A stretch of 23,849 bases of DNA, taken from positions 1 through 23,849 of the forward strand of contig JAFWFB010000088.1 of NCBI GenBank assembly GCA_017512625.1, in the 5' to 3' direction. The position numbers and the translations under genes are program-made. This DNA comes from Erysipelotrichaceae bacterium. GTDB taxonomy: Bacteria; Bacillota_I; Bacilli_A; Erysipelotrichales; Erysipelotrichaceae. The stretch's first letter is position 1. Every line of letters starts with the position of its first letter. This document shows, one piece after another, positions 22,724 to 23,849 of this stretch. The notes beneath the pieces are model-generated. The model saw nothing but the letters and a program-made list of their open reading frames with translations. It was not told the origin of the DNA and did no database searches.

Positions 22724-23849
22724 TCATTTCTCAAGCATCTTTTTAAGGCCTTTGAAGAAGTGGCCGTTAGCCATCTCCAGAAGTCCTTCTATTACATGAT
22801 TGTTCATCTGTCCGGAGATCTTCATTCCGAATAATGAGGAATCAGCTGCACTGTTGATCATCATCTTGTAGGTAGGATCATCAGGATCCTTACTGGCATT
22901 AAAGGTTTTGGAAATAGTATGCTTTACCGCCTGGTACATGATCCTCATGACCAAACTATGATCCTTCATTTCTATCAGGGTATTTTCCATGGTAAAGCTG
23001 CCTTTTTCAGGAATAGCTTCTTTGACCGGATGACCGATCAATTGTTCGAAGTCTTCCTTGGAAGGAACACCCTTTGGATCATAATACCAGGATGGGATAT
23101 TACCACTCTCGATCTTCTTGCCTTCGATATTGATCTTTTCGCTAAGACGGATGTCCTCGCAAGATGCTCCAATCTCTATCGCGTAATCCCCGGCTATGAC
23201 TGTCCAACAATTGTCCCAGATCGCAAAACTGCGGTCATCAAGTTTGAAACTGACCTTTTTGGTTTCACCCGGTTCAAGTTCTACCTTAACAAATCCTTTA
23301 AGTTCCCTTACCGGACGATACTGGTCTTTATTAAGACTGCTAGCATATAACTCTACGATCTCGCTTCCTTTGAGATTTCCGGTATTGGTAATAGAACAGC
23401 TTACTTCTTTTCCATCTACTGACAGATCGGAATAAGCAAAACTGGTATAACTTAAGCCATAGCCAAAAGGCCATCTGACAGGTATTCCCGCTTTCTGATA
23501 ATAACGGTATCCCACATAGATCCCTTCTCTATATTGAGCATCTTTGCTTCCATAGTAGGAAGAGGATACAACATCTTCATATCTTAATGGCCAGCTTGAT
23601 GAAAGCTTTCCTGAAGGGTTGATATCACCGAATATGATCTGTTTTAAGGCTTCTCCAACTGCTTCACCACCTAAGCCACAATAGACTATACCTTTGACTT
23701 TATCGGCCCACGGTGTCTCTATTGGGCTGCCTGAGCAAAGTACCACAACTACATTCCTGTTAAGGGAACTTACCTTGTCGATCATTTCGATCTCTTCCAA
23801 AGGCATCTTTAGATCAATTCGGTCAAATCCTTCTGATTCATATTTATCG
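22724..23849 (-). CDS. Glycoside hydrolase family 3 beta-glucosidase-like protein, C-terminal part
   Basis: The frame is open past the right edge, so the N-terminal (beta/alpha)8 domain with the catalytic Asp is outside the window. About 374 residues are visible, beginning YESEGFDRIDLKMPLEE, which is the GH3 C-terminal (alpha/beta) domain, followed by NVVVVLCSGSPIETPW and GEAVGEALKQIIFGDINPSG (family: G.ai.d.L.G..nPsG). Then comes REGIYVGYRYY and PFGYGLSYTSFAYSDL. A fibronectin III-like domain follows (VSCSITNTGNLKGSEIVELY, KGFVKVELEPGE). The last ~120 residues are an extra domain found in some Bacillota GH3 proteins (MNNHVIEGLLEMANGHFFKGL). The role is probably hydrolysis of beta-linked oligosaccharides in the cytoplasm; the substrate is not known. 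No clear terminator follows it. Confidence 0.93.
   Translation of the reverse strand, partial: DKYESEGFDRIDLKMPLEEIEMIDKVSSLNRNVVVVLCSGSPIETPWADKVKGIVYCGLGGEAVGEALKQIIFGDINPSGKLSSSWPLRYEDVVSSSYYGSKDAQYREGIYVGYRYYQKAGIPVRWPFGYGLSYTSFAYSDLSVDGKEVSCSITNTGNLKGSEIVELYASSLNKDQYRPVRELKGFVKVELEPGETKKVSFKLDDRSFAIWDNCWTVIAGDYAIEIGASCEDIRLSEKINIEGKKIESGNIPSWYYDPKGVPSKEDFEQLIGHPVKEAIPEKGSFTMENTLIEMKDHSLVMRIMYQAVKHTISKTFNASKDPDDPTYKMMINSAADSSLFGMKISGQMNNHVIEGLLEMANGHFFKGLKKMLEK

Noticed and set aside
1..23849. tRNA or rRNA genes, CRISPR array, insertion sequence or transposase
   Set aside because: None were seen on either strand; repeated GATC/ATCGAT words reflect codon use, not a spaced repeat array.

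Overview
The window looks like a chromosomal segment of a low-to-mid GC Bacillota (Firmicutes). The evidence is HprK, RicT/YaaT, QueT, a purine riboswitch, a BMP-type nucleoside ABC importer, AAGGAG-type ribosome binding sites and extended -10 promoters. My guess is an Erysipelotrichia-like gut or oral bacterium, but no rRNA or marker phylogeny is available here to confirm it. There is no sign of a phage, transposase, CRISPR array, tRNA or rRNA.

Layout. (1) 1-5291, minus strand: a housekeeping operon running nudF-like, TPR-like protein, queT, Phd-like small protein, tmk, holB, then a terminator/promoter junction, then ricT and rsmI (rsmI is cut by the window edge). This is a rearranged version of the Bacillus tmk-holB-yaaT-yabC neighbourhood. 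(2) 5351-11120, minus strand: a tightly overlapping operon uvrA, hprK, lgt-ppaX fusion, RpiB/LacAB-like isomerase, ending in a strong hairpin. (3) 11118-15218: a small pyrophosphatase-like gene (minus), a plus-strand lipoprotein with an InlB-type repeat and Ig-like domains, then ruvX, a Cof-type HAD phosphatase and alanine dehydrogenase on the minus strand. (4) 15291-21193, plus strand: a guanine-class purine riboswitch controlling a nucleoside uptake operon. The operon encodes a BMP lipoprotein, an ATPase and two permeases, with an internal terminator after the binding protein, followed by another lipoprotein. (5) 21285-22600, minus strand: an AT-rich accessory block of three genes, a four-CxxC zinc-ribbon protein, a GIY-YIG (T5orf172-like) protein with a C-terminal RAMA/DUF4357-like domain, and a 60-residue basic protein. 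(6) 22724-end, minus strand: the C-terminal part of a family 3 glycoside hydrolase.

How the genes fit together. HprK phosphorylase releases pyrophosphate, and the PpaX-like half of the neighbouring fusion is predicted to hydrolyse it. Lgt, the other half, would lipidate the three lipoproteins encoded here. The riboswitch should switch off nucleoside import when guanine is plentiful.

The most interesting points are the Lgt-PpaX fusion, the RpiB-like protein lacking most canonical catalytic residues, the accessory GIY-YIG/zinc-ribbon/small-protein block, an orphan Phd-like protein inside the replication operon, and several promoters whose -10 box sits 6-9 nt from the start codon with no ribosome binding site (possible leaderless mRNAs), some of them fused to the upstream terminator.
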